From NCBI RefSeq assembly GCF_000090795.2, contig NW_003546260.1:169276-233275 (forward strand): 64,000 bases of DNA. The letters are read 5' to 3'. Origin of the DNA: Amphimedon queenslandica. Its lineage: Eukaryota; Porifera; Demospongiae; Haplosclerida; Niphatidae. The position numbers were made by a program, and so were the translations under genes. Numbering within the stretch: position 1 is the stretch's first letter; each line of letters starts with the position of its first letter. A model generated the notes under the pieces. The model ran no database searches and was not told where the DNA came from. It worked only from the letters and a program-made list of their open reading frames with translations. Of the stretch, positions 27,001 to 42,000 are shown piece after piece.

Positions 27001-30000
27001 ATTCACTATTCATTGTATATATCCATTATGGCAACTGCTGCTGCTTCTTCTTCTTCCTCAAGTTCTTCTACTTGAAAGATGCTCTTGAGGAATGCTTATA
27101 GTATTACATCAAATAACACGACTACACAAAATTGGTTGAGAAGGAAAGGTTTGATTGGCAATTTCACAGATGAGGATAGTGAGAAGTGTCGTCAAGGAAG
27201 ACTGAGGCATGCCAGGGACACTTCTTATAAGTCAGACGGTCATTGTTGGAGGTGTAAAGGCAAAGTCAGCATAAGGCAAGGGAGTTGGTTTGACCACTCT
27301 AAGCTAACCTTGGAGCAAATTATAGAGATTTACTTTTGGTTCAAGGAACTTCCAAATAAGCTCACTGAGGAGGAATGTGTCATTTCGAACAAAAGTGTAG
27401 TAGACTGGTACAACTTTTGTAGAGAGGTATGTGCTACCATAATTGAGGAGGAGTTGACTCAAATTGGAGGTGTGAGGGAAGTTATTGAGATTGACGAATC
27501 CAAATTGTTAAGTGAAAGTACCACAAGGGGAGGAGGGTTGATGGGGTGTGGTTTTTTGGTGGGATTGATAGACGGATGTGGTAAACTATTTAGTGTTAAT
27601 TTTTTCAATTGGTATGTGACTTTAATTAGTCTGTACAGTTATGTAATTTTTGTAAACCACATCCTGTGCATGTGTTAATTGTCTGTGTACTTAAGGTGCT
27701 TACACTTTGATTTTTGTCAGTTGAACAATTATAGTTCTTACTCAGTTGTTTGTTAATAATACTTTTCTCAAGTTACAACAACGGACATGACGGTGTTTCT
27801 TGGTGTATTAGCAATATGCTTAGATCTCCCAAGATGTACAACATCATTCAAAATTCTAACCTTATTACATTACCTTCACAAAGAACTTTAAAAGACTATA
27901 CTCATTGGTTTAAACCCAGTGTGGGTTTCAGAAAGAGGCATTTACCCAATTATTTGAAGGTTATAAAGTAAAGGAAATGAATGAAGCTTAAAGGTATATG
28001 ATACATTAATTGTGCAGTTGTTTAAATGATTTTTTGTTTTCAGACAGGCTGTATTATCATTGGATGAGATAAGGATTAAGGAGGGGCTGACTTTTGATTC
28101 TGAAACAGGGAATCTTATTGCTGGTTATGTAGATACTGGTGATATGAATGAGAAACTCCATTCCTAAAAAGAGGAGCTGCTCGGTACAGAAAACTCCAAA
28201 GAAGATGCAATGCATATACTTGGAGTTTGTATCAGTGGAATATTTATAAAACGCCTTTCCTCTAATGGTAAACTGTCTCGTTATTTCTTAATCCTACTGT
28301 AGGTTGTGCAGACTGCAAGACCATCTCCTACATGTCAGGGAAACTCTTAATAAAGTAATGGAAAAAATGGAGAAACAAAAGTGGGGCATCAGGCTTGAGG
28401 ACATTTTCCCCGTAGAAAGTGTCACTCTGTTTCTTCAAAAAAGCATACCTGAATGTTAAAAGTGTGGTTGCCAATGAATTTGCAAAAATGAAGTCTTCCA
28501 GTGTTACCTTGTGCTAATGACTCTTCTGTTGCAAACCAGCTAATAAGTGTGAGGTGTCAACAAATTGGTGAGAATTCTCAGTGTGTAATGTATCTCTGAA
28601 AGCATTAGAGTATTAGGCCAACAAGGTACAGCAATACGTGGTCATAAGGAGGTGCCCGGCCAATATTGCCCAGTGTCAAGGCAATGGCTGGCTGTAACGT
28701 TACCCTTAAGTACCTCAATATTACATCAGATTCTTTTGAGAATGAGTGCAATTTTAAGAGCAAATTTTTACAAAAGTCACTTTTGGAAAAAGCTCAATAA
28801 GAAGAGTTCATGAGACACCTGCTGATGATACCAATGTCTATCAGCTGACAGAGACAGGTCTCAGTCAAGAAGAGATAGAGTGATGGAGGATGAATATCAG
28901 CCTCAGGAGGAGTCTCAATCCATTAACCATTAAAGAAAAATTACTGATGGCCGACCATGTCAAGCTTGAAGTGGACAATAACAATATTGCTAAAGGGATT
29001 AACTGAATAATTAGTGTATTATTAACTCTTGATCATTATGTGTTTATTCATTAAAAAAATTGAAACAATGAAATTTTGGGATACTCACTGTTGAGAATGA
29101 ATGTTTTTCATGATTGATGTTTTCTACTTCTTGAGGATTTGGTCATGTATCAACATTATTTATTAAGCGCCTCGCAATGTTACACTTGGAGAAACTCCAG
29201 AGACCATACACTATCATCAATTTTGTTTGATGCCGGTATTCTTTTACAATACTCAAGTCAGCTATAAGATGTTAATGTGGGACTCCCTTTTGCTCGCCCC
29301 TCTAATGTTAAAATGGTCTAGTTATTTCCTAATCCTGCTATAGGTTGCAAGACCATCTCTTACATGTCAGGAAAACTCTCAATAAAGTAAAGAAGGAAAT
29401 GGAGAGACAAAAGTAGGACATTAGGCTAGAGAAGGACATTTCTTTTGTAGAAAGTGTCATCCTGCCTTTCCAAAAAAGTGTACCCAAACATTAAAATGAA
29501 GGCACTGATAAAAATTAATTGTTTTCCACATGGTAAAGGCCGGAATAAAATCACTGCCACTAAACAGTACAATTTTGAGAATTCCATATTAAAATTTTAG
29601 CTCATTTATTATAACTTCCTCAACGAGGGGACAAAGCTAAGATAATTTTCTTGAAAATAGAATAATAGCTAGAAAAGTGCAAAAATAATAGCAATAAGTA
29701 TGACAATTTAAGAATAGAATAGAACCAAAAACAAATAGCATAATTATCCCAAGCCTAATCATTACTTGAAAAAGTGAAAGGTCAATAATGTGTGAAAACC
29801 ACAGTGCACTGTATCAGATTTATTGCAGTCCCTTTGAAGTATACTGTATATCCTCAAATAGAAGCTGTCCTTCGAATAGTAGCCACATTCAAATAGTAGC
29901 CCCCTCTGTACTTGCACTATTGTAATAGTAGCCACCCTCTAATAGAAGCTGCAGTTATTAAAATTTAATTAATTAACGTGCCACGTGCTCTCGCTTGAGT

Positions 30001-33000
30001 GCTCGTTGTTGTTCTCCGGCAAGACCTATAGTTTCTCTCCTATTACTCGGCTCCATATTGCCTTGTAGACATGGTGGCCTCTGACAACACTCAATTTCTA
30101 TGTCTCCCAACTTTTAGCTTGAGTTTTCTCGATTTCTACATAATGGTGCACACATGGTGAGTGATGTGTGTGGTCATGTGCAGGTGTGACCGGCCACATG
30201 TTTGCTACGAGAGAAATAGTAGCCGCCTTTGAATAGTGACCACCCTCAAATAGTAGTCCCGTCAACTTGAGCTGAAATTTATAGTAGCCGCGGCTAGTGA
30301 TTGAGGAAATACAGTAGCTTAAATGGGGAATAAAGTATGTCATGATCTACCATAGTTACTGTAAGGTCAAAGGGACCTCGAGGTGGTACATAAGCCATGT
30401 ATACCAAACTGCAGCCAGTTAATGATATTCACTGCATGATAATGAGACTGGTGAGTTTATCTGTAATAATATGCAAGAGCAATCTGCACATGAGCAATAT
30501 CCAGCACATGGCAAAATATGGCAGCATAGCAGTAGGCTAGACCCAGCCTATCATCAACATGTTCCTTTGTCACCTACGTTCCATTGTCCTAATTCCTTAT
30601 CTCTTTGGAATCGTAATCACTATGGTGGAGTGTGGCCGTTAGTATCTCTGTATCTTCAAGTTTCTACTAGTGAACTTGGAATCTCATCAGACAAGTGAGA
30701 CAACCACCATGGCTTGTTCTCCAACCAGCACTCAAGAAAGTGATTCCAATCTGTCTACTCCTGTGAAGTGCTCAGCTGCTGAGTATGATATTAACGAAAT
30801 ACAAATAAGTGACAATGCTGTTGTTCACAGTCTCATAACAGAGTTATCACCCATCACTGTGAGTAAGAACAGAGAATACTGCAAGTACTTTAGTGGGAAG
30901 ACGACAGATGGTATTAAGGTGGCGCGATTTATTTCTTTTGAACCATCAATGAGGCCAAGTTTTGAAAAGTGGAAGCAACAAGAGTCACCAATTACTATAG
31001 CAGGTTGTCACATTCAAGCAAAAAAATTTGATTCCAGTCTTGAAATAAGAGCAGGAAAGTATGCCACAATCTCTCAGTCTCTGAAGAAATTCAAGGTAGA
31101 TGATATCACTTCATAGGGAAGCTTTATCACTGTTGACCAACTGATTGTTACTGCAGTTAATCAAAGCATCAGAGTAGCAGGAAAAATTGTCAATGTTAAC
31201 ATTTCTGCAGATGTCACAACAAAAACAGGGAAAAATTGAAGAAACAGGATTGTGTACTACGAGATACCAGTGGGAGTTGCTGAGTTGCATTGTGGGAGGA
31301 GGATGTTGATAAATTCAAGAAAGGGCAGTGCTAAAAGCTGATAAACGCCCTAGTGAGACAATATGATGGTGCTAAATATTTGTCTGTCTAAGATTGAGCC
31401 TATTGAAAACATTGAGCTGGTATCTGATAATGAAGAGTTACAAGAGATATGTGAAGCAATGCCAATTGCAGAAGGCAAAATCAGTGCTGTACTGAATACA
31501 AATGAATATCAAGTTTGCATTAGTTGCACTGGGAATGTCAATTTGATCAATGACCACATCGGGCAGTGTATAAAGTGTTTTGCTACAGTTAAGCTTTCTA
31601 AATATGGTTCTCATAAATCAGCCCACTTCATTAATACAAGTGCTAGTGGCAAAAACTGGCAGCTCATGGCATACAACGATATGCTTCTTTTAATGACGGC
31701 TGGTATTGATGGAGGATCAGTCATGGAAAAGCTGTTAAATATTGGATCTATTAAGTTACTTACAACTCCAATAATGTCGTTAAAACAGTTGTGCATGACA
31801 GTTAAGCAACTGAATCTCATTATCTAGCCTAAAGGCTTACTCATTTTGTTCGTACTCATTTTCTCATTGATGATTCATTTTTTGTTGATACTTGTTTTCT
31901 CATTGATCATTCATTTTTTACAACTAATAATATCTAATTGCGTGTAAATATAGTACTGATTCTAGCAGTACAAAATCATCTTCAGTTAAAAGAGCTGACT
32001 TCATTATATACTCAGGCTCACCCCTCCAAATGTTCTACATTACTCCTAGTTATGTACCATGGTTACTGTAAGGTCAAAGAGACCTCGAGGTGGTACAAAA
32101 GCCATGAACACCTAACAGCAGCCAGTTAACGATATTCACTGCAAGATAATGAGATTGGTGAGTTTATCTGTAATGGTATGCAAGAGCAATATCCAGGACA
32201 TGGCAGAATATGGCAGCATAGCAGTAGGCTAGACTCACCCATTTGCAACTAGATGCTGCCTTCGTCTGAGAGTAATGAACACAGAATAGATTTATTTGTC
32301 AAGGCAAAGCTATTCTTACATGAGTGACAGACTAACAGTTACTGCTATTAATGGATTATTACCTACTGATGAAAATAAAGCTCATGCAGGGATAATTGCT
32401 GCAGAAAAGTTCCAAGAAGGCCTTTATTGTTTCTGTCAAGAAAATAAAAGAGAGTGTTAGAGTTTGATCTTCCAGCAAACGAGCAAAACATTCATCCGTC
32501 CCTGGTAGATCCCATAGATCTTACATCAAATATAGCACATATTATATGAACTATGGTTTCTCAGTGAGTATCAGTAATGTAAGACTTGAGCCCCTCGATG
32601 TCTACCCTTGACTTCACTTCGGGCAGACATCTTGGGGCTCTGGTCTTACATTACTGATACACACCTTGAAACCATAGTTTATATAGTAAATGTATGCCCA
32701 TTCTCACTGAATATTCTGTATATTGTAGATAAAAAATGGTTAGCAAGGTTTGTCAAGTTATGCAGGCCTTTTCATTACCATGTTATAGTGGCTCTGGCAG
32801 TGTAAGAATAAAGAAGTGAAAAGGAGAGAAGTGGAAATGTGGCAAAAATAACCCACATTTCAGAAGGGAGTCATCTACCAAAATGCTTTATGCACAAGGA
32901 TTCTGATATTGTTTTTCGTGGACTTCTTTGCGAGATTTTCTTAAATGCTACCAAATCAAATACAAGAACAGAACCTGCTACACTTGGTCAGTGACCATCA

Positions 33001-36000
33001 GTCCTTTATTTCATCAAGTTTATATAATATACTCTCCCAGTTACTCTTCATTCAATTTGCCATTATCACGTAATGCTAGCTATAGTCTTGCCAACGCATT
33101 GGAAGATCTTAAAATAAAGTTCCTATCGTACTCTGCGAGTGATGTAATGATGTTACCCAGGTACATAAAGTTTTTGGATGTAATTGCATAATTTGTAAAG
33201 GAACTATACACTTGACAATTTGCTTTGTATAATCAATGAAACTTACATGGAACTATGTACGGAGGAGTCTCCTAGAATTCAGATTTGTGACATGTCCGAT
33301 TCTGAAGAATAGTGGCCATTTTTTTTTTAGCTTTTCGAAAGGTAGCCGCTACTTCAAGAATGCTTATGTGATAATGTGAAAGTTACCATTGGCCCATTGC
33401 TGGTAACAGTGCAATGGATTCAGGTAGAGTGAAGAGATGGCTTTACAAACTAAAGCAAGAGGGCATTAATTTGGTTCTGTAATTTAATAATTAAATTGAA
33501 CTGATATAGTAACTGTAATCAATAGTAGCATAATCATCACTATTTTTTATGTAGCCATGCCACAGAGATGAAATAATACAAACCATATTGATTCAGGGTG
33601 GTTCATTTAAATGAAAGGCCTTCTTGGACTGTTATAATAGGTTATTGGCTACTAGAGTCACTTCATGGCATATTACGTGAAAAATGTACCTCTGAAAAAG
33701 CTGCCAACATTTGTGGACTTTAATCCAGTCTTATTTGACTGAGACAACAGATATTGAAAGTCACCTCTACAAAGACATTGCGGGAACCTTGCCTTGTTTT
33801 GTCATCCATCCAACAAAGACAAATTTTGTGCGAGAACACTCAAAGAACATGTAACAAAATCATTCACATTAATGGAATTCTTGTATCAGTATGAGACGAA
33901 AACATACAATAAGGATTGGAAGTTGTCAGAAAAGAGACAAGTAAAGAACAACAACCTTTCTCCTCTTCTTTCTTATTCAATAACATTCAATAATAAAAGC
34001 CATCAGTTATAGGTGGTGAAGACGAAATTAAATTTAAGGGTGAAAGAAAGTCTAAATTTAATGCTATGAGTAGATACAATCAATGTAACCAAAGCAAGAC
34101 TTTGATTTACTTAATTTAAAGGAATTTATCTATTAGTTGATATATTTACTATTTTGTTTTCTTTTAGTTTTACTACTTAAATTAGTAACAGCAACACCTG
34201 AAGAACTTGTGCCAAGCAATCTGCACCAAGTTGAAAAATTACCGGCTCATGACCAGGACCTTGGTAAGTGACTCACATCTGATTTTCGTCACCTTTTAAA
34301 GACAAATTGAAGAAGTGACAACTCACAACATACCTTATAAGTTATTGATTAATTGGGGCCAAAAGATTTCCAAGTTTGTTCCAGTCAGCTGATGGACCAT
34401 GGCTCAATATGGTTCATCTGAAGTTCGAGTGGTAGGAAAAGAACATAAAAGGGAAATCACAATTTTATTGGCAGCTACAGCTTCAGGAACACTACTTTTA
34501 TTAATTTACTAGAGGAAGACTAAAGGTTGTCATCTTAAACTTCCTTACTAAGGAATGTGACCCACAGTGAGAATAACTGGAGTACAACAGAAACAATGAT
34601 TAAATATCTTGACACAGTCCTCATTCCTTATGTTGTAGAAACTAGACAGGAGTTAAAGTGGACTGGTCTGGGATGGCTAGACAAAAGAGGACAGATGCAT
34701 ATATAATTGAGTACATTCTCACTTCATATTACTAATAGCAAGCAGATGAGCCATCAATAGCAATACTAAAACGGCAAAAGGAAGTTATAGCATAAACGAG
34801 CCTTCAGTGATGGTTCTACTTGTAACCAAGCAGTTCAGTGCCTCACAACTGAAATTAGCTCTGTAATTGCTGCAAATCAGGGTCAACCCTGTAGCACAGC
34901 TAAACAAAGGCAATGGTGATTTGACCATCCTGATTCTCACTACGCTGCTGCATGTTATTGTTACATGCGAGAGTATGCTATAATATTATGTGACATATGT
35001 GCTTTTATCAGCCTTGATGATATAAACACAAGATTAAAGTGGGTGAGCCAAACTCTAGTAGCTGCAGTGGAACGAGGGAAGCGAGTTCTAGTTTGAAGTG
35101 ATGAAAGATTAACTGTTGGGATCACAATTTTACTAAGTTTTCACTTGTACCTTTTGTGATATTTGTTACAAATATTCCTGAGGAAACTACAGAGCCATGG
35201 TATTCAGGTGCCCTGAAAATCTATCGTAAGCTACAGGGAGATAGTGCCACCAGTTTAAATATTGTTGAATGACACAGATTTCCCTGCAAAGCTTGAACTT
35301 ACCATATCCACACAATAAGCATAATAAGCAGGAGTACTAGCAGATAACCACCCTGTTTGATGCATTTGAAGCTCATCATTCTAATGAGGTCTCCTCAAAA
35401 TGTACATCAAATATTCGTGGCCTACAAGATGCAACAGAGAGCTCCAACCATTGGATGTAGGAATAAATGGAGACTTAATTCTAACAGTTAATGAAAGCTT
35501 CAATTTAACGGTGGCATTCTGATGATGTAAGAGCAGCCATGGATCAAAGACAGTCTGCCAATGATATTATTAAAGTAGATCTTTAGGCTTCAGTGATAAT
35601 GCAGTTGGATGATTTCAGCTATTAATAAATTGTAGCAACTCTTTCTAAAATTTTTTTGATAAATTGGAAATCAATTTCTCAGTTTTTTGATAATTATGGT
35701 TTTTTGATAAATATATATTGTTAACATAAATGAACAGTAAATAAGAAGGTGCCATATAAAAGGTGGTGCCCTGGACATGGTGACTTACATTTTTTCCAAA
35801 TGTAAAAAAGTCTGCTGCAGATGGTGTTCCTTGTTTGAGGAAACACACAAGAGGGGGTTTTAGTACCAAATGGGGCTGAATTTAGCTTTTGCTAAAAAAA
35901 GGATAATTTTTGCCTGGCTTGATTGAGTTAAGGAGTATTTCACTACTACAAGGAGACGATCAATTGACAACATGGATGATGGAACTGCTGTATTACTTGC

Positions 36001-39000
36001 TCAATCTAGCTGAAAAGGAGGATTCTAAGGCTTAGACACATGATACAAGTAGTTCTGCTATGCTGAATACCTCAGGTAATTATAATGTGTTTATATTTGT
36101 GATGATATTGAATAAAGTAAATACACTGGTGATGAGGATAGAGAGCAGCCATTGTTTGTGTGTGAAGTATCTGCTTTTGAGGATTTAGTTTTGGGACTGA
36201 TATGTTGGTGTACATGTGGCATGGTCAAGAGTCTTGGTATATTTCATAATTTATTTATATTGTTATTATTATATTGCTATAGTTCGGTCATGTGATTCAT
36301 GCTAAATTTCAATGTCAGTTTTGCAATCGGAAGGAATGGTGAGCCAGCTCAAGTTTATTAGGCAGTAGATACTTAATTAATCAGAAGTAAGTATAAAGTG
36401 CAATGCAAAGTAATGGCATTAATATTATTTTAGGCCCATACATGCATTTAGCTGTGCTGGAATGCTCCCATCACAATACTACCATTTCTGTCAATTGGCA
36501 TCTCTTTGTGCAGTTGTGAAGAGGTACACAGATTCAGGTACTTTTAGTTTTGAGCTTCATTGTAGCATTGTAAATGTATTCACTATAGTACATAACGCAA
36601 AGGGATATATAGCTGCTATTGAAAGTTGTGCCGAAGCATCAATGATGAAGGCAATTGATGAAATACAAAGGCAGCCTCAGAATATGAGACTAATGGAGAG
36701 GTACAGGCTATTAGTAATAGTACATAATAATTATTATCAATTCGTAGTGGGTCATCACTGATGCTAGGTATGACTCAGCAACTTATGCCTACCATACAAC
36801 TGTGTAGTGTCTTTCTGCAAGGTACTTGTATTTGTAGTGTATTCTATTTCACTTTAAATATCAATTTTTTAGTATTCATAAGATAGTAAGCTGTGTGACA
36901 CATTCCAGAAAAGGACACACCTGCTCACAGACAAGAGAGCTTACTTCTATGAAGAGCTCCCACAAGTGATGGTTCCAATAAGGTTTATACTTGCCCTATC
37001 TGTTTGGAACGTGTTGAAGATGACTGTGGAAGGAAGAAGGGACATGATGCCATATTTTTTGATGGTCATAAGGAATGGTTTCATTGCCAGTGCGCTTGTT
37101 TGTCGCGGTCAGCTTTCCTGTCTCTTAAGGAGAGGAAGTGCTGCCAACTATTTATGTCAAAAGGTACTGAAAGATGTGAATGAATTTTTAAATCAAAACT
37201 GGAAATAGGATTGAATGCTATAGAGGTAGCTCACGATAATTCTCCACCAGTGACATCATATATTGTTGAGGAGTTGAAGCTGAAATACACACAGCATAGT
37301 ACATAGTTGTACTTTTTCTTTTTTCTATATGCTTGTAGGGGCTAAGAATGAAGCAAAAGCAATGACATAGTCGTTGGTGTACAGCCTTTGCATAGCAATA
37401 CGTCGTTTAAGGAGGAGCACCAAGGCCCCGTAAGAAAATTGCTATGTAGATCTATGAATGTAATCCTTGCTTTTTTTTTAAAGTAATCGTTATAATTGTA
37501 ATGAGCAGTTCAGATTCTCCATTACCTCTTTTTGTACATATATACATGTATGTCTCATATAATGGTGATTAAAATCTTGGTTGTGTATGTTGATTCTTCT
37601 TTTGCCCCATCTCTCTACTGCCTGCATTCCTTCCTCTTGTTTTTGTCTTTATATTATTATGCCATTTAAAACAAGTGCCCCATGATGTTAGATTAGATAA
37701 CATGCAACATGTGGAGTGTTTGTATGCTATTCCAATATCATGTTTATTCTCTCCCCACTCTCTCTCTAGGGTAAGTACAATATTTACTTATTTTATAATT
37801 TTTTTGCCACTAAAACTTGACTCAACTGTTTGTGATGACCTAGATTATGAGGTGCCTATACCCACTTATGGATTTTCAAAATCATAAAAAATTATTATTA
37901 ATTAATTTAATTTTTTTATATATATTACCAATTAGATTCCACTCCTGGTTCGTTGGATGAAAGGAGAAAGATGAACCCTCCTGCTCAATTACCAAAAGGG
38001 CATAAGATTTCATTTATTATCAAATAGTTTCATTTAATATTTTCATATATCACCAATTAGATTCCACTCCTGACTCGTTGGACAAAAGGAGAAAGAAATA
38101 TTCCCACGCTGTCGAAAAAAATCAGAAAAAATTCCAAAAATAAAATAAAAATAATTAAAAAATATTCCCACGCTCTCGGAAAAAATCAGAAAAAATTCCA
38201 AATGAATCCTTTTGCTCAATCACCAAGAGGGCGTAAGATTTATTATCAAATAATTTAATTTAATATTTTCATATATTACAGATTCTACTCCTGATTTGCT
38301 AGAAGAAAGGAGAAAGATGAACCCTTCTGCTCAATTACCAAGAGGGTGTAAGATTTATTATTAATTACTTTCATTTAATATTAATTTAATATATATTTTT
38401 TAGATATTTTGTGGTATTAGTATGCTGATATATGCATGTGATAAGGCAATCACGCCAACTGTAATCAGTCATCTAGCTGTAGACGTCCCATCAAAGAAGC
38501 TAATAACTGACCCCACTGCAGTGGAAGCATACACTAGGAAGTCTTGATAATGCTGAATCATCCTGTTTGATAAGTATTTTAAACTGTATTGCTTTATAAA
38601 GTTCACAGTGTTGGGATACATTTTGGGTGGAGTCATTGACTCACTTATCTTCTTAAAATGATTTATTTCGGTACTATAGTCGGTTCAAGTTGAGTTGCAC
38701 AAGTACCACCCCTTATAACTTTTTAACGACCTGGGGGCGTAGCCCCAAGGTCGTTCCTATAATTGATTTCACCCACGTGCGATGTTTGTATATATATATA
38801 TATATTTGTATGTCCACACTTACATTTCTTCTATACATGTTGTATTGGAGAAATAACAAAATTCATAAGCCTTAGCAACTATCCGCCCACGCTCCTTTAC
38901 GTAGTGGGTGTGGTCACGGTAAACAAAATGGCGGCTTAAACTTGGGACAAAGTTAAGAGCTTTCTAACAGCAAGACAACATAGAGATACTGTCTAAAGAC

Positions 39001-42000
39001 TTCTCTAAAAGCATTAGAAGGTAGAGAGAACCTCTATAAGTCTTAATAAAATCCAGTTATTCTTGCAAGGTGGTGAAATCAATTATAGGAATATTTTTTA
39101 CATTGTTACGCTTGTTTAATCACTAATGCTAGCAACCTGAAATTTAGTATACTTGCAAAACGGGTTCTTCCGAAAATCTGTACCAATTTTTGAGTCTCTA
39201 GGTACTCTGGAAGGTTCTGAATGGGTTCTTCCACTCTAGTTCAAAGGGAGCCGCCATGATGAATCATTACGTGTAGGCTATATCACACTCGTGAATATCA
39301 TTTGCATTTCATTACTATTAATGTTTTTTTTTATTTATAAAATAAAAGCAAACAGATAAGGTCCTCTAGAGAAGCTGGTATTCAACTAGCAGACCTTGCT
39401 ACTGGAAACATACTGCTACATCTGTCCACAGCCTTCTTGGTTCTAGTTATTCTTCATCATCCTCAATCTAGGTTGATATCTTCCGTATCCGAGGTCTTTG
39501 TCAACTTTATAACAGAAAAAGGTCTAGCCAGTGATAATTAAAGGTAGTAGTATCCAAAGCAAGGATAAAACAGATGACAAAGAGTCTTAGAGGTGAAGAA
39601 ACACTCAATAAAAGAGCTTGCTTGCACTGTACCACCATTTTTGGGTGTGGCTAGTAGTGACGTTTTGATGATGCAAAAATTGATTTACTTCCTGTGACAA
39701 CTCAACTTGAACCGACTATACAACCTTCCAAATGAGAATGAATATAGCAGCTATGGATTGGGTAAGACTGATACTTACTAATACTGAATTAGAATGATAT
39801 TCATTTGAGATTCAAAGACAAGATAGCAGAGACATGATAACTGGCGAACACAGGTCATTTTCCAGGCAATTTCCAATATTGGTAAACTGGAAAGAGGGTT
39901 TTTTACCATAAGAATATAAAAGTAAATAAAGGACTATCTCTAAGCCATGAGTTACTTGATAATTTACTTGTTATCAATACTAATAGGGTGAGTGTCACGG
40001 ATTTTGAAGCTGATCAGAGTATCCAGTTATGGTGGGATAGCAAAATAAGGCATATCCTAATCAGCAAATAAGGAAGAAATGCAGAAAGGAAGAGGAAACT
40101 CTCTACAGGTATAAGAGTTCCAGCTCCTGACAGAGAATCAGATCTATACAGTGATACTGATACTAGTGATACCAGGGAAAGGGACTGTGATGATATACTA
40201 TTGGAAGACTGGGGCAATTGGATGGAAGACTGATTTGTGAAATAATGTCCTCTTGCCCTTTTTCTATTATTTTATTATGATTATTATGATGCAAATATGT
40301 CGCTCTATTTTGATAAAAATGTTAATAAAAAGTAAAAATACAATATTGAGAGGGACAATATACATCCACTTTTTATTTATGGCTTTGAGATAAGCGTATA
40401 CCATTTAAAGCCTTAGTTGAGAAGACACACCAGTTTGCTAAAAATGTCTGGAAGGTGTATTTGCAGAAAAATCAAGTAGACATAAGGTAATTTAATTAAA
40501 TCATGCATATCTTTTACTATCATTTTTTGATCAACTGTAGGCCTAATGAACCAGTTAAATTATGTGCTGATAATATTTTGTGAGGTTCTTGAAGACATTT
40601 TCTGGATGATGATGAGCACATGAGAATCATGAGTCAGATGATGAACAAGAAGAATATTGAATTATACTTGCTAAGAATACACACAAATAAAAAGTAATTA
40701 ACTATTTCATTAGGATGGTTGAAAGTCAGTGTATTCCCGCCTGGTGAATTTGGGTACTGCCTTCTCAATTCCTAATACACATAAGTTACTAGTCAGAATC
40801 ATATCAATATACAGTAATAATTAATGCTCATGGACATCACTTCCCTCTTGTCATCACTGGAGGTGAAGGCTCGATCCTTTAGTGTCACATACTAAGGTTC
40901 CTCCCATACTCAAAAGCCTCTCCAGTAGTGACTAAAACTTCTGGTATACATGTAGGTAGTACCTCTTTGATGCATTGGAGAGACTGGGGCAGCACTGCCC
41001 CTAAGCCATGACAGTGGTTTTTCAATGATACATAGTGCCAGGTGGCAGTGCGGACACATATTGTACCCACCAAGTACTGGAGGCTCCTCATCATCTGTAT
41101 GCATTCACATTATTATTATTATTATTATTATTATTAATATTCATTAAATTTTTCACTGCTAGATCTGCAAGTCAAAAGATGTGGACGAGGACAAAGACCA
41201 ATGGGCCAGGTACTTGAGCTACTTGTTGAAGATGATGGCTGATTGATGGCTGTAGTGGCAATCCAAGTCTCTCAGGCAGTGTTATAGGGACAATGAATTG
41301 CTAAAGAAGAGAAAATATCGGCCAAGGATTAGAGAGGTTGAGCATGGCTGTTTCTCACCAATGATATTCACAACTTCTTGGGGGTTTGGCCCTGTTTCTG
41401 CTTTATTTTTTAAGAGCCTGGCAATTCTTCATTCGGAGAAGTTCCAGAGGCCGTACAACACCACTATCAATCTGATTCGTTGCCGATATTCATTTGCAAT
41501 TCTCAAGGCAGCAATCAGATGCTTACGGGGATCACGCTCTAGAATGAAATCAATTGATTCTAATGACTTCTGTAGAGCCATCTCTGAAGCTTGCCTCACC
41601 ATTACCTAACTTATTCATTATATCTTATTTATTATTTTCATTTCTTTCCATTATTAGGCTCTTTATTTTCTCATTTCTTAACCTCCTAAGTATCCTTGTC
41701 TTGTATTTATTTTTAAAAATGTTTATTTAAGGGCTCAGTTCCCTCCTACACTGTGTAGAGGTGGAGGACTACATCTTCACAACTAGCTTGTATAGCCGGC
41801 CTAATGACATCATTGACTGCTTATGTTAGGCTGTCACAGACTCTCAAAATATACTAGAAGTAATGTAGAACAATATGGGGGCGAGCCTAAGCAAGCAAAG
41901 CAATGTACAAACAATAGATGATGACAGACTAACAATAGTGCAACTTAGCAGGCTCAGATCTTGATGGATCTGGTAGTTCTGGCTCCACTAGTAAATCTCT

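Noticed and set aside
41106-41137. CRISPR-like or regulatory array
   Set aside because: Plain ATT microsatellite; no spacer structure anywhere in the window, and the DNA is eukaryotic.
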